DNA of 64,000 nucleotides from Gammaproteobacteria bacterium (GCA_018222405.1 JAAFAI010000004.1:124001-188000); one strand, 5' to 3'; numbered from the stretch's first letter, positions 26,889-36,662 are shown. Notes: a model not told the origin generated them from the sequence alone. Numbers and translations: made by a program.

Positions 26889-28160
26889 ATGAATATAACT
26901 TCTTCCAAAACGGGCCTGTACTGGTTCCGACACGATTTGCGCCTCGACGATCAGCCGGTACTCACTGAGCTGGCTTCACGTTGCCAAAAGTTATTGCTGG
27001 TGTATTGCATCGATGAAGATTGCTTTACTCCCAATCAGTTCGGCTATTGCGCCATGGGTCACCATCGCCAACAATTTCTGTACGAATCGCTTTATGCGCT
27101 GAATCAGCAATTAAGTAACTATCAGCAAACGCTGCTGGTTGTTACCGGCGAGCCAGTAGAAGAGATTGCACAGCTCATAAAGGCTTATGGCGTTGATATA
27201 CTCGGTGTCGGTGAATATCCGGGGCTCTATGAACGGGAACAGCTAAAGCAACTTACTTCAAAGTATCCCGGGGGGCATGTGATCACTGGCAGCAATAACA
27301 GCCTTTTTAAGCCAACAGACCTGCCGTTTGAAATAAATACGATGCCTGATAAATTCAGCCCGTTTCGCAACAAAGTTGAAAAAGCCATTACACCGCTTTC
27401 CCCCGAAGATCCCGTTGTGCTGATACCGCCGCCTCCCATTGCGCTGCAAACCGACTGGCCATCATTACCATTGCAGCGAGGGAACTCTTCATCCTACAAC
27501 GGCGGAGAACATGCCGCGCAAAAACAGCTGAAGTATTACTTTTTCGACAAACACCTTGTCAGCCAGTACAAACAAACACGCAACGGCCTCGATGGCTGGG
27601 ATTATTCGAGTAAATTCTCAGCCTGGCTGGCCAACGGGTGTATTTCTCCGCGTCGCATTTTCGCAGAATTAAAACGTTTTGAAGCTGAACACGGTGCTAA
27701 CGATTCGACCTACTGGCTTTATTTTGAATTACTGTGGCGGGAATTTTTCTGGTGGCTGCAAGTAAAACACGGGGCTAATTGGTTTGCTTCGGGCGGCATA
27801 CAACAGCAAACAGCGGCAATCACGCAGCCCTCTGCTTCGTTGCTGGACTGGCAACAAGGCACCACTGACAACGCTCACATAAATGCCTGTATGCGCCAGT
27901 TGAATGCGACTGGCTATATGTCAAATCGGGCGAGGCAGTGGGCGGCCAGTTATCTGATCAACGAACTCGGTGAACACTGGCGTTATGGTGCAGCCTATTT
28001 TGAGCAGCAATTGATTGATTACGATGTGGGAGCGAACTGGGGAAACTGGCAGTATCTGGCCGGTGTAGGCAGCGATCCACGCGGACTGCGCCATTTCAAT
28101 ATTGAGAAACAAGCGCAGATGTACGACCCTAGAGGTACCTTCACCAGCCTCTGGTCGTGA
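26889..28160 (+). CDS. Cryptochrome DASH family photolyase
   Basis: 423 residues. DASH cryptochromes bind FAD and MTHF and repair dimers in single-stranded DNA. The N-terminal GLYWFRHDLRLDDQPVLTEL and C-terminal DGWDYSSKFSAWLANGCISPRRIF, YWLYFELLWREFFWW, GYMSNRARQWAASYL, GANWGNWQYLAGVGSDPRG and HFNIEKQAQMYDPRGTF are DASH hallmarks. ATG 26889 has no strong ribosome-binding site nearby. The third light-repair flavoprotein in 4.4 kb, it is divergent from the phrB unit. Confidence 0.94.
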   Translation: MNITSSKTGLYWFRHDLRLDDQPVLTELASRCQKLLLVYCIDEDCFTPNQFGYCAMGHHRQQFLYESLYALNQQLSNYQQTLLVVTGEPVEEIAQLIKAYGVDILGVGEYPGLYEREQLKQLTSKYPGGHVITGSNNSLFKPTDLPFEINTMPDKFSPFRNKVEKAITPLSPEDPVVLIPPPPIALQTDWPSLPLQRGNSSSYNGGEHAAQKQLKYYFFDKHLVSQYKQTRNGLDGWDYSSKFSAWLANGCISPRRIFAELKRFEAEHGANDSTYWLYFELLWREFFWWLQVKHGANWFASGGIQQQTAAITQPSASLLDWQQGTTDNAHINACMRQLNATGYMSNRARQWAASYLINELGEHWRYGAAYFEQQLIDYDVGANWGNWQYLAGVGSDPRGLRHFNIEKQAQMYDPRGTFTSLWS

Positions 28161-28190
28161 GCCCTTCAGCCCGGCCAAAGTAATTGGCAG

Positions 28191-28448
28191 TTAACGGTTG
28201 TGATCCTTAAGCCACTCGTTTAACAGTTTCACCTGGCCACAGCGGTAAGCCGCATACATTAACCGAATGGAGTTTGACAGCACTTCGCTGTCACTCCAGC
28301 CGGTCTTTTCCTGTATTTCTTCATAACAGCTTAATGCCTCTGGTGTCACATAGCCCCTGACCTGACGCTTACCGGCTTCACGCTGGCGTTCGCGGAAGCG
28401 TTTTTGTTTATCAGCATTAGCACGTGGATTTTTCTTAGATTCTGTCAT
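28191..28448 (-). CDS. Small ribbon-helix-helix-like DNA-binding protein
   Basis: 85 residues. The basic N-terminal tail (NADKQKRFRERQREAGKRQ) is followed by a strand and two helices (VRGYVTPEALSCYEEIQEKTGWSDSEVLSNSIRLMYAAY), resembling short RHH regulators. It converges with the DASH gene, 30 bp from its stop. No partner toxin gene follows. Target unknown. Confidence 0.65.
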   Translation of the reverse strand: MTESKKNPRANADKQKRFRERQREAGKRQVRGYVTPEALSCYEEIQEKTGWSDSEVLSNSIRLMYAAYRCGQVKLLNEWLKDHNR

Positions 28449-28606
28449 GATACCCTGTATTTAGTCGAAAAAATTGTAGTGCAACAACGGCCGTTTAGTT
28501 CCCTGAATCAAAGGTGGTCACTAAGGTTGTGCACCACTTCGCGCATTTTAGCCTAAAATTAGAGTATATCCTTGCCTGACGGCAAAAAAATTACTGTTCA
28601 GAGTTG

Positions 28607-28630
28607 TTTAGCGTACAAGTGTTCGCTAAA
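28607..28630 (+). promoter_or_regulatory. FabR/DesT-like operator upstream of fabA
   Basis: 24-bp near-perfect palindrome: TTTAGCGTACA on the left, TGTTCGCTAAA on the right, two central bases, one mismatched pair. It resembles the TetR-type FabR/DesT site known upstream of fabA and fabB in gammaproteobacteria. It lies 34 bp before the fabA ATG and would couple unsaturated fatty acid synthesis to membrane composition. Confidence 0.75.
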
Positions 28631-28663
28631 TTACGCACGTTAAGAATAATCGATGGGAATACA

Positions 28664-29182
28664 ATGACAACGAAACAATCCAGTTTTAACAAAGAAGACC
28701 TGTTAGCCTGTAGTCGCGGCGAAATGTTCGGCCCGGGTAACAGCCAGCTTCCGGCTCCTAACATGCTTATGATGGACCGTGTGAGTCTGATCACTGATGA
28801 AGGCGGTGAGTTTGGTAAAGGCCAGATTATTGCTGAATTAGATATCACTCCCGATTTATGGTTTTTTGACTGCCACTTCCCTGGCGATCCGGTAATGCCT
28901 GGCTGTTTGGGTCTCGATGCCATGTGGCAGCTGGTGGGCTTCTTCCTGGGCTGGAGCGGTGGTCCGGGTAAAGGTCGCGCATTAGGCGTTGGTGAAGTGA
29001 AATTTACCGGTCAGATCCTGCCTACGGCAAAAAAAGTGACCTATAAAATTCAGATGAAGCGTGTCGTTAAGCGCCGTTTATTCATGGGTCTTGCCGACGG
29101 CATTGTAGAAGTTGACGGTCGTGAAATTTACTCTGCGAAAGACCTCAAAGTGGGTCTGTTCCAGGATACCAGCGCTTTCTGA
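28664..29182 (+). CDS. fabA: 3-hydroxydecanoyl-ACP dehydratase/isomerase FabA
   Basis: 172 residues, the standard length. It dehydrates 3-hydroxyacyl-ACP and isomerises trans-2- to cis-3-decenoyl-ACP, the branch point to unsaturated fatty acids. The single hot-dog domain has the catalytic His and Asp in [21 protein letters not shown] and the signature [22 protein letters not shown] 28664 with GGGAAT upstream is used; the frame continues to a TTG inside the operator, which is not a start. It converges with rmf, as in E. coli, with a shared terminator between. Confidence 0.97.
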   Translation: MTTKQSSFNKEDLLACSRGEMFGPGNSQLPAPNMLMMDRVSLITDEGGEFGKGQIIAELDITPDLWFFDCHFPGDPVMPGCLGLDAMWQLVGFFLGWSGGPGKGRALGVGEVKFTGQILPTAKKVTYKIQMKRVVKRRLFMGLADGIVEVDGREIYSAKDLKVGLFQDTSAF

Positions 29183-29230
29183 TATTAGCCGGTATTTTTA
29201 ACTGATAGCTTGTATGCTGTTGGTGTCGCC

Positions 29231-29257
29231 AAGAAAAAAGCCCCTTTTACGGGGCTT
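29231..29257. terminator. Bidirectional terminator between fabA and rmf
   Basis: AAGCCCC (29238-29244) and GGGGCTT (29251-29257) form a 7-bp GC-rich stem with a 6-base loop. The minus-strand RNA ends in TTTTTTCTT, ideal for rmf. The plus-strand RNA has a shorter TTT tail for fabA. Confidence 0.88.
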
Positions 29258-29271
29258 TGACTCAAGAGATG

Positions 29272-29448
29272 TTAACGAACCACCACACCTAACTGGCGGT
29301 CTTCCATGGCCTCTCTGTACCCGCCTAACCATTCTGAGCGAGTATCGCTCGTTTGAAATGGACATATTTCCTTAGAGCGACCGCTGATTCCTGCCTGATA
29401 GCCTTTAGCGTGAGCGCGAGTCAGTTTATCTCTTTTTTGTCTTTTCAT
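29272..29448 (-). CDS. rmf: Ribosome modulation factor RMF
   Basis: 58 residues. It dimerises 70S ribosomes into inactive 100S particles in stationary phase. The start MKRQKRDKLTRAHAKGYQAG and the later GRSKEICPFQ and SEWLGGYREAMEDR match E. coli RMF almost throughout. The ribosome-binding site GAGG lies 8 bases before ATG 29448. Short size means it is easily missed by length filters. It converges with fabA, a conserved synteny, and shares a terminator with it. The A/T-rich upstream 300 bp should hold its growth-phase promoter. Confidence 0.97.
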   Translation of the reverse strand: MKRQKRDKLTRAHAKGYQAGISGRSKEICPFQTSDTRSEWLGGYREAMEDRQLGVVVR

Positions 29449-29759
29449 TGAATAGCCTCATTTGTTGGGTTAACAGTGAACAGAATAGGCCAGCAACTCA
29501 ATACATAATAAGTGGTAGTGTGGCGTTTTCTGAGCACTATTTATTAGATAGTGCAAGGCTTGTTTTGGTTCAAGAGCGATTCGTTTTTTTTATGCTTGAC
29601 AAACTATAACGACATGAAATGTCTATTTATTTTATATTACAATTTTTTTTCATAATTGTTTCAGCATTTAAAAGTAATTGGTCTAAAAAGCATTGCAAGT
29701 TGGTACAGGTGGAATTATGACCACTTATCATATGCAATTTTTGCTTATATAGCTGTTAC
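29449..29759. other. 311-bp AT-rich upstream region of rmf
   Basis: Between rmf and DUF817, both minus strand, so this holds the rmf promoter. There is no coding frame of note. A small palindrome GACAT-GAA-ATGTC lies at about 29612-29624 and long A/T tracts at 29584-29660. Confidence 0.4.
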
Positions 29760-30542
29760 TTAGCGCTGAATTTGACGAATATTCAGGGTGTTAATTAACG
29801 ATACCAGCACAAAGCTCAGCAACATCAGCAAATACCACGAACTCAGCTTGGCTAATGGCACCATTTGCCATTGCTCATGCTGATTAGGGTATATCCAGAT
29901 ATTAGCAAATGTTGCGATATTTTCTGCAAACCAAATGAATAACGCCACCAAAAACCAGCCCAGCAGCAACGGCATATAGCGGTGCGTTTTAATGATTCGA
30001 AAATAGATACGGGTACGGTAAAACATGACCACGGTAGCAGCCAGTAACAGCCAGCGAAAATCCGGGATAAAGTGATGCGAAAAGAAATTAATGTAGATCA
30101 GGCAAACTAAAACTACGGTGAGTTTTATGGGCGGATAATGGCTATATTCAAACTCAAATATCCGCCATACGCGGGCAATATAGCTTCCCACTGCACTGTA
30201 CATAAAGCCGGTAAACAAAGGGACATTGCCGATGCCAAAGACATAAGCTTCAGGATACGTCCAGGAACCAATGGCATCTGATGTTTTAAACAGTTCCATT
30301 ACGGTTGCCACCAGGTGAAATACCACGATAACCAGTGATTCACGCAACGTTTCCAGTTTAAAGGTGAGTAAAAGCACCTGAAAGGCGACAGCAGACAGAA
30401 AAATAAAGTCGTAGCGATGTAAACCATCAAACGGATACCAGAGGTTTGTACCTATCATTAGCGCCAGTAAAAAGCCGCCGAATAGACAGGCATTGGCCTG
30501 CTTAAGCCCGAAAATCCACAGTTCCCTGATAAATTGCTGCAT
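29760..30542 (-). CDS. DUF817 family integral membrane protein
   Basis: 260 residues with about seven hydrophobic helices. Family-type segments are [55 protein letters not shown]-type [10 protein letters not shown] and [16 protein letters not shown]817 function is unknown. A terminator at 30584-30600 isolates it from DUF3466 upstream, so it probably has its own promoter. Confidence 0.88.
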   Translation of the reverse strand: MQQFIRELWIFGLKQANACLFGGFLLALMIGTNLWYPFDGLHRYDFIFLSAVAFQVLLLTFKLETLRESLVIVVFHLVATVMELFKTSDAIGSWTYPEAYVFGIGNVPLFTGFMYSAVGSYIARVWRIFEFEYSHYPPIKLTVVLVCLIYINFFSHHFIPDFRWLLLAATVVMFYRTRIYFRIIKTHRYMPLLLGWFLVALFIWFAENIATFANIWIYPNQHEQWQMVPLAKLSSWYLLMLLSFVLVSLINTLNIRQIQR

Positions 30543-30574
30543 AGTTGTTGGTTTTATTATTAGCGTTAGTCAGT

Positions 30575-30606
30575 AACAAAACACCCGGCTAATTGCCGGG
30601 CATTTT
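30575..30606. terminator. Terminator between DUF3466 and DUF817 genes
   Basis: CCCGGC (30584-30589) and GCCGGG (30595-30600), 5-base loop. The minus strand is followed by TGTTTTGTT (ending DUF3466); the plus strand by CATTTTT. Confidence 0.85.
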
Positions 30607-30631
30607 TAATCGTTACTCGTTTAACAGTTAT

Positions 30632-32368
30632 TTATTTTTTAACGCGGCGGCGGAACACAGCCAGCAATGATAATAAGCCAATGGCATACCAGCTTGCTGA
30701 GGCTCCCTGACGCTCATAAGGTGCTTCTTCAACACCGTCACACTGCTCAATGCTGCCGGTGCTATTAGGCGTGAGCTTAACAGCGACAACACGGTCTGTT
30801 TCAACGGTATCACCGGCATCGGTTAACACTTCTTCACCGGTAATGTAGCGCTGTGTTGAAATGTAGCGGGCATTCGCAATAATCTCATCATTATCGTTTA
30901 TGTCCATGGCACTTACCAGCGTGTACTGTTCACGCTGCTCACAGGTAAGCAGGGTATTAAGATCAACAAACTCACCCACATTCATGTCGTACATAAAGGC
31001 ACGTAACTGACGACCAGTCTGTACATCAGACTCATATTCGCCCTCGCCTACAACAATGCCGTTATTGTTGATCGCACGTGGAGTGACCGCGGCAGTCTGG
31101 AAGAACCCTTGTGGATATTCCGCCTCACCGCTGTCGATGTTATAGATAAACATCTGATTACGGGCCACCCCGTTGTTTTCGCGCAGCACCGTACCAACAA
31201 CCCAATTATCGTCGTTAATATCTACCGCTGAACTGCTGAGGTTTTCTTCACGAGGTAACAACTCTGTGGTTTCACCATTGGCAAAGGTAGCAGCAACAAT
31301 ATTGGCGTAATAAGCCGCCCGGCCACCTGGTAGTGTATAAATAATACGCTCACCGGTATGGGAGGTGCCTACTGCGATGCCATTATTGTTAATGCCATAA
31401 GCTGTACTGGTATACCCCGTAGAGTCTTCATCTTCCGCTGGTTCGAACACCATACCGTACTGAGTAGAGGATAATACGTTGCCCTGGGCATCCAGTTGCC
31501 AGGTTACCGCGCGGCGGTAGCTGCCAGCGGTAATGCCTCTGGCCAGGTTATAGATACACAGCTCAACCGGTGTCTCTCCCCGGGTTTCATCATCCAGACA
31601 TTCGTCGATATCAGTTTGATAATCTTCGGTAAGCGCAACACTGCCCCAACCGGCCACTTGCAATGATTCATTAATGGCAAAGGCTTCACTGAAACCATTA
31701 ATACCGGTATCGTCTGGCATGGTTGGTGGTAATGCCGTGGGGACACTATTGGCTTCAACGAAAGCCTGAGTCAGTGTGTCGTTTACAATATAGGTAAACT
31801 CATCACCGTCTTCATCGGTGTAATCTACTTTGAAAAACGGTGTGCTGCCGGCACCCACAAAAAAGTCGCCGCCTACCGAGTCATTTACCTGGCTGTAGGC
31901 ACTGCGGGAGTAATCTTCGAAGGTTTCATCAATAACGTCAAAACCAGGAATTAAATCCGCGGTAACTGTGTCGCCATGGTAACTGCGATAAGTGGCTAAC
32001 GACTGAATGAGAATATTGATACCGTTGCTGCCACTGCGGTTGTTAACGATATAAGCATACAACGCCTGATAGTCGGCATTGCTGAATACGCCCTGTTGGA
32101 CGGCTTCAGGATCTTCAAAGCGATCGGTAAATAGTGCGTTTTCAAAGTCCAGAATCGACAAATCAATGGGCGGGTTATATTCCGACTCATTCACGATCAC
32201 CATGGTGCCCGTATTATCTATGGATTGGGCAAAATTAAAAAATGACTTGTCCTGCACCGGCGCCAGGGTTAAATCATAGGTTGCTGCAGTCGCTAATGGC
32301 GATACCGCAACGGCAGTGACTGCGGAGGTTGCAAGGATTACTGCAGATGCAAGCTGTTTTAGTTTCAT
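30632..32368 (-). CDS. DUF3466 family secreted protein with GlyGly-CTERM-like anchor
   Basis: 578 residues. It has a signal peptide (MKLKQLASAVILATSAVTAV), then an acidic extracellular domain containing repeated INNNGI/INDN-type turns (GINNNGIAVG, AINNNGIVVGEG, DINDNDEIIA) typical of HAF-like repeats in DUF3466. The C-terminus GASASWYAIGLLSLLAVFRRRVKK has a small-residue motif, a TM helix and a basic tail like GlyGly-CTERM proteins cut by rhombosortase and exported by type II secretion. It begins 21 bp after uup. Function unknown. Confidence 0.88.
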   Translation of the reverse strand: MKLKQLASAVILATSAVTAVAVSPLATAATYDLTLAPVQDKSFFNFAQSIDNTGTMVIVNESEYNPPIDLSILDFENALFTDRFEDPEAVQQGVFSNADYQALYAYIVNNRSGSNGINILIQSLATYRSYHGDTVTADLIPGFDVIDETFEDYSRSAYSQVNDSVGGDFFVGAGSTPFFKVDYTDEDGDEFTYIVNDTLTQAFVEANSVPTALPPTMPDDTGINGFSEAFAINESLQVAGWGSVALTEDYQTDIDECLDDETRGETPVELCIYNLARGITAGSYRRAVTWQLDAQGNVLSSTQYGMVFEPAEDEDSTGYTSTAYGINNNGIAVGTSHTGERIIYTLPGGRAAYYANIVAATFANGETTELLPREENLSSSAVDINDDNWVVGTVLRENNGVARNQMFIYNIDSGEAEYPQGFFQTAAVTPRAINNNGIVVGEGEYESDVQTGRQLRAFMYDMNVGEFVDLNTLLTCEQREQYTLVSAMDINDNDEIIANARYISTQRYITGEEVLTDAGDTVETDRVVAVKLTPNSTGSIEQCDGVEEAPYERQGASASWYAIGLLSLLAVFRRRVKK

Positions 32369-32389
32369 TCAAAATCCTGTTTACTGCTG

Positions 32390-34315
32390 TCAATCTTCCA
32401 GCATACTTTCTAGTTCGTCCCAGCGCGCATAGGCCTGGGATAATTGTTCTTCACTCTCAGCAAGCGCATTGAGTACGGCGCTGGTCTGTTCGCTGTCCTG
32501 CTTAAAAAATTCAGGATCATTGACCAGCGTCTGTTGTTCTTCGAGCTGTTTTTCCAGTTTCTCAATTAGCGCAGGTAAGTTATCGAGTTCGCGTTGATCT
32601 TTATATGATAACTTTTTCGCCTTGCGCGGAGAAGCCTTTGCAGTCGGACTGACTTTTTCTGATTTAGTTTCATTTTTTACCGATTTAGCAGGCGAAGAAA
32701 TATAAATGGATTTCCCCTGCCCGGCATACCAGCTTTCAATATCAGAATAACCGCCGACAAATTCTTCAACTTTGCCGTTTTCTGTAAACAGCAAACTGGA
32801 ATTTACAACATTATCAACAAATTCGCGATCGTGGCTGACTAAAATCACCGTACCTGTGTAATTAATCAACAATGTCTCGAGCATTTCGAGGGTTTCCACG
32901 TCCAAATCATTGGTTGGTTCGTCGAGAATCAGCACATTGCTGGGCTTAAGCATTAACCGCGCTATCATCAGGCGGTTTTTCTCGCCACCGGATAACGACT
33001 TCACCGGCGCATTCACCCGCTCAGGGGTAAACAGATAATCCTGCAGATAGCTGATAACGTGGCGAGGATGGCCATTGACCATTAAATCCCGTTTACCATC
33101 GGCCACTACATCAATGACTGATTTTTCTAAATCCAGGCCCAGGCGATGCTGATCAAAGTACGCTACCTCCAGGTTGGCACCCTGGCGGCTACTGCCGGAT
33201 ACCGGCGTAAGCTCGCCTAACAACAATTTGATTAAGGTACTTTTACCGCAGCCATTAGGGCCAATCAGGGCAATCTTGTCGCCCCTGAGTACCGTTAAAT
33301 CAAGGTCTTGAACGATAGTTTTGCCTTCAATGGCGTAGCTTAATGCCTGGGTTTCAAACACCAATTTACCGGAACGGGCGGCGGTATGCTGCGCCATCGC
33401 TGCATTGCCGGTAAGTTCACGGCGTGCGGCGCGTTCTTCGCGAAGCTTTTTCAGCGCCCGTACACGGCCTTCATTTCGGGTACGCCGGGCCTTAATGCCC
33501 TGACGGATCCACACTTCTTCCTGAGCCAGTTTTTTATCAAATTCTGCCTGTTGGCTGGCTTCGACTTCAAGGTCGTGCTCTTTTTTATCCAGATACGTCT
33601 GATAATTGCCCGGGTAGCTGGTGAGCTGGCCACGGTCCAGATCCACAATACGGGTAGCCATGGCTCTTATAAACGCCCTGTCGTGGCTAATAAATACAAT
33701 GGCGCCCTGATACTGCTGCAGGCTTTGTTCCAGCCAGCGGATCATCTGCACGTCCAAATGGTTGGTCGGCTCATCGAGCAACAGGATATCCGGTGAACGT
33801 ACCAGCGAGCGCGCCAGCGCTGCCTTACGTCGCCAGCCACCCGACAGCGATGCCAGCGAGGCATTACCATCCAGTTGTAGCATGGTCAGCGTCTGCTCAA
33901 TTTTTTGCTCAAATTGCCAGGCATTTTGAATTTCAAGCTGCTCCTGTAGCGACTGCAACTTATTGAGGTTTTTTTCGCTGGGATCGTCTGTGACCAGCTG
34001 AATTTGCTTGAAATAGCCTTTCAGAATATCGCCCACTTCCGCCAGCCCTTCGGCCACGTAATCGAATAAGGCGATATCTGTGGTTTGTGGCGGATCCTGC
34101 TCAAGACGAGCAATAATGGTATCCCGTTCCACAACACGCTGGCCATCATCGGGGATCACATCGCCACTGATCACTTTCATCAGGCTCGATTTACCGCTGC
34201 CGTTACGGCCAACAATACACACCCGCTCGCCCGGTTGAACGACCAGTTCAACCCCGTCGAGCAAGGGCGGCGTGCCAAATAGCACAGATATATTTTTAAG
34301 TTGTAACACACTCAC
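32390..34315 (-). CDS. uup: ABC-F ATPase Uup
   Basis: 641 residues. A soluble ABC-F protein acting on ribosomes and implicated in genome stability (precise transposon excision). Two ATPase domains have Walker A GRNGSGKSS and GPNGCGKST, signatures LSGGW and LSGGEKNR, and Walker B LLLDEPTNHLD and LILDEPTNDLD. A linker of about 80 residues joins them, and a lysine-rich segment leads to the Uup C-terminal coiled coil (last ~75 residues). The start is GTG 34315, overlapping the glutaredoxin stop (GTGA); a second GTG two codons in is possible. Confidence 0.95.
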   Translation of the reverse strand: MSVLQLKNISVLFGTPPLLDGVELVVQPGERVCIVGRNGSGKSSLMKVISGDVIPDDGQRVVERDTIIARLEQDPPQTTDIALFDYVAEGLAEVGDILKGYFKQIQLVTDDPSEKNLNKLQSLQEQLEIQNAWQFEQKIEQTLTMLQLDGNASLASLSGGWRRKAALARSLVRSPDILLLDEPTNHLDVQMIRWLEQSLQQYQGAIVFISHDRAFIRAMATRIVDLDRGQLTSYPGNYQTYLDKKEHDLEVEASQQAEFDKKLAQEEVWIRQGIKARRTRNEGRVRALKKLREERAARRELTGNAAMAQHTAARSGKLVFETQALSYAIEGKTIVQDLDLTVLRGDKIALIGPNGCGKSTLIKLLLGELTPVSGSSRQGANLEVAYFDQHRLGLDLEKSVIDVVADGKRDLMVNGHPRHVISYLQDYLFTPERVNAPVKSLSGGEKNRLMIARLMLKPSNVLILDEPTNDLDVETLEMLETLLINYTGTVILVSHDREFVDNVVNSSLLFTENGKVEEFVGGYSDIESWYAGQGKSIYISSPAKSVKNETKSEKVSPTAKASPRKAKKLSYKDQRELDNLPALIEKLEKQLEEQQTLVNDPEFFKQDSEQTSAVLNALAESEEQLSQAYARWDELESMLED

Positions 34316-34545
34316 TTCAGAAACAGCTCCAGTTCATCGAGCGTAAACGGCCAGCCCAGTTCGGCGCCGTTATCCTCACGCTTTAATACCGGTATACGCA
34401 CTGCGTATAAATGATAATGCTCGGTATTTTCACGGATATTATGTTTGGTAATTTGCAGTTGCTCGTATACCGATGATTGCCTGAGCAGCGCATCCGCATC
34501 GTCACATAAACAGCATTGTGGCCCGGTAAAAAACGCTATATTCAT
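34312..34545 (-). CDS. Glutaredoxin-like small thiol protein (DUF836 type)
   Basis: 77 residues. MNIAFFTGPQCCLCDDADALL holds a CxxC-like CCLC site at the head of the first helix, followed by TKHNIRENTEHYHLYAVRIPVLKRE with the cis-Pro loop and a C-terminal helix: the minimal thioredoxin fold. ATG 34545 overlaps the rlmKL stop as ATGA, and its own stop overlaps the uup start, so rlmKL, this gene and uup are translationally chained. Confidence 0.9.
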   Translation of the reverse strand: MNIAFFTGPQCCLCDDADALLRQSSVYEQLQITKHNIRENTEHYHLYAVRIPVLKREDNGAELGWPFTLDELELFLK

Positions 34546-36662
34546 GATAAGGTCAGCACAAAGCACTGGTGAATATTACTGTGGCGAGCAAAATCCTGCG
34601 GAATGGTTTGCGCCGAGATATTCTCAACCGCTAACCCCAAATCTGCCATGGCGTCGTTGTCCAGTTTAAACCCGCGCTTATTGTTAGAAAACACAATGGT
34701 GCCGCCCGGGTTCAGACAACGGCGAACCTGGGTTAATAACATCACGTGGTCACGCTGTACGTCCCAGGTAGTATCCATTCGCTTGGAGTTGGAGAACGAC
34801 GGTGGATCCACAAAAATAAGATCGTACTTACCGTTGTGACCCACTAACCACTGCAAACAATCGGATTGTACAAAGTGGTACGCCCCGTTGAGTTTATTAA
34901 GTTTAAAATTATCTTTTGCCCAGTTGATGTAGGTGTTGGACATATCTACCGTCGTCACCGAACGGGCACCGCCAAGCGCTGCCGCCACCGACACACTGCC
35001 GGTGTAGGAAAACAGATTCAGTACGTCTTTGCCTTTGGCCATCTGACGCACTTTCTGGCGAGTGATACGGTGGTCCAAAAACAGGCCGGTATCCAGGTAA
35101 TCGGTGAGATTAACATACAGTTTGGCGCCGTTTTCCCACACCACTTTACGGTTGCCGGTGGTGTTAACCTTTTCGTACTGTTGTTTACCTTTTTTCTGCT
35201 CACGTACTTTGAGCATGATTTGTTTAGCCGGTACACCTGTGACAGCGGGTAAATACAGCAGCACTTCCTGCAGGCGGCGGCGAGCTTTTTCGGCATCGAT
35301 AGTTTTAGGCGGCGCATATTCCTGTACTACCAGGCAATCATCGTACACATCAATGGCTACGTTGTATTCAGGTAAATCGGCATCATAAATACGGTAGCAG
35401 TTGGTATCCTGCTTTTTAAGCCAGGGCTTAAGCTTTTTAAGATTCTTTTTAAGCCGGTTAGCAAAGTCGTTGTCCTGACTGTCACCAAACTGTTGGCAGT
35501 TATTGGCATCGAGCTGGTAATTGACCAGTTTACACTCGAGTTTACCGTTCATCAGGCTGTATTCTTTGTTGCCGCGCAACTTTAACAGTCGCAGTAATTC
35601 GCGGTTACTACTTAACAGCGACACCTGCCAGCTCTGCCAGTGTTGCTTTAATTGCTCGCCCCACTGAGCGAACAACGGAATAAGTTCGGTGAGCTCACCT
35701 AAGCGCTCGCCATAAGGCGGGTTAGACACAAGGTAGCCCGGCTCGCTAATGGCTGCGGGTGGGGTGAATTTGGTGGCATCGGCCACATTAAACTCGATGA
35801 GTTCAAACACCCCTGCCTCATTGGCATTTTGTTTGGCAATAGCGATTAACTTACGGTCGATATCGCTGGCAAATAACGTAATGTCGGGCTGAATTTGGGC
35901 TGATTTTGCCTCTTCAATCAATGCCTGCCAGTCACTTTCCCGGTGACCCAGCCATTTGCTGAAGCCCCAGCGCGGCCGGCCCAGGCCTGGTGCTTTATGC
36001 ATTGCCATCAGAGCAGCTTCGATGACCAGCGTGCCAGAACCACACATAGGATCCAGTAACGGCTTCTCCATATTGGCTGCCCAGCCACTACGCATCAGCA
36101 TGGCTGCTGCCACATGTTCTTTTAGAGGTGCCAAACCGGCATCCTGACGGTAGGCCCGCTGGTGAAGACTGCCGCCAGACAACTCAATACCAATCAGTAC
36201 TTTATCACGGTGTAAACGGCCACTGATGACCATGTCCGGCAAGTCGCGATCAACATTTGGCCGCGAGCCGTCTTCTTCATAGAAGTGATCGACAATCGCA
36301 TCTTTAATTTTTAACGCACCGAACTGGGTATTATTAATGGCTTTACTGCTGCCATTAAACTGCACTGAAAACGTATTGTTCACCGCAAAATGCATCGACC
36401 AGTCGATGTCACGGGCGCTGTCGTATAACTCTTCAGCCGTTCCTGCGTTACCTTCGTTTAAGATCCAGATCACCCGGTTCGCCAGACGCGACCACAAACA
36501 TACCTTGTAGGCCGCCTGCAGATTAGCTTTTACTCTGACCCCACCGCGGGCGATGGCCAGCTCTGCATCAGGGCAGAGTTCGCTGAGCTCCTGTTTGAGC
36601 AGTTCATCGAGACCGCGACTGGTGGTAACTAGAAATCCTGGCTGAGATTGTGATAGAGACAT
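34542..36662 (-). CDS. rlmL: 23S rRNA methyltransferase RlmKL (m2G2445 / m7G2069)
   Basis: 706 residues, the usual bifunctional fusion. An N-terminal THUMP domain is followed by the RlmL methyltransferase (DPMCGSGTLVIEAALMA, catalytic NPPYGERL) and the RlmK half (LFSYTGSVSVAAALGGA, VDPPSFSNSKRMD). It methylates two guanines of 23S rRNA helices 74 and 89 regions. The ATG overlaps the pyrD stop (TAATG). It sits in the pyrD-rlmKL-glutaredoxin-uup string typical of Vibrionales and Alteromonadales. Confidence 0.96.
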   Translation of the reverse strand: MSLSQSQPGFLVTTSRGLDELLKQELSELCPDAELAIARGGVRVKANLQAAYKVCLWSRLANRVIWILNEGNAGTAEELYDSARDIDWSMHFAVNNTFSVQFNGSSKAINNTQFGALKIKDAIVDHFYEEDGSRPNVDRDLPDMVISGRLHRDKVLIGIELSGGSLHQRAYRQDAGLAPLKEHVAAAMLMRSGWAANMEKPLLDPMCGSGTLVIEAALMAMHKAPGLGRPRWGFSKWLGHRESDWQALIEEAKSAQIQPDITLFASDIDRKLIAIAKQNANEAGVFELIEFNVADATKFTPPAAISEPGYLVSNPPYGERLGELTELIPLFAQWGEQLKQHWQSWQVSLLSSNRELLRLLKLRGNKEYSLMNGKLECKLVNYQLDANNCQQFGDSQDNDFANRLKKNLKKLKPWLKKQDTNCYRIYDADLPEYNVAIDVYDDCLVVQEYAPPKTIDAEKARRRLQEVLLYLPAVTGVPAKQIMLKVREQKKGKQQYEKVNTTGNRKVVWENGAKLYVNLTDYLDTGLFLDHRITRQKVRQMAKGKDVLNLFSYTGSVSVAAALGGARSVTTVDMSNTYINWAKDNFKLNKLNGAYHFVQSDCLQWLVGHNGKYDLIFVDPPSFSNSKRMDTTWDVQRDHVMLLTQVRRCLNPGGTIVFSNNKRGFKLDNDAMADLGLAVENISAQTIPQDFARHSNIHQCFVLTLS

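Noticed and set aside
28604..28663. N-terminal extension of FabA from a TTG codon
   Set aside because: The TTG lies at the operator and the extra 20 residues are not found in FabA; ATG 28664 gives the standard 172 residues.
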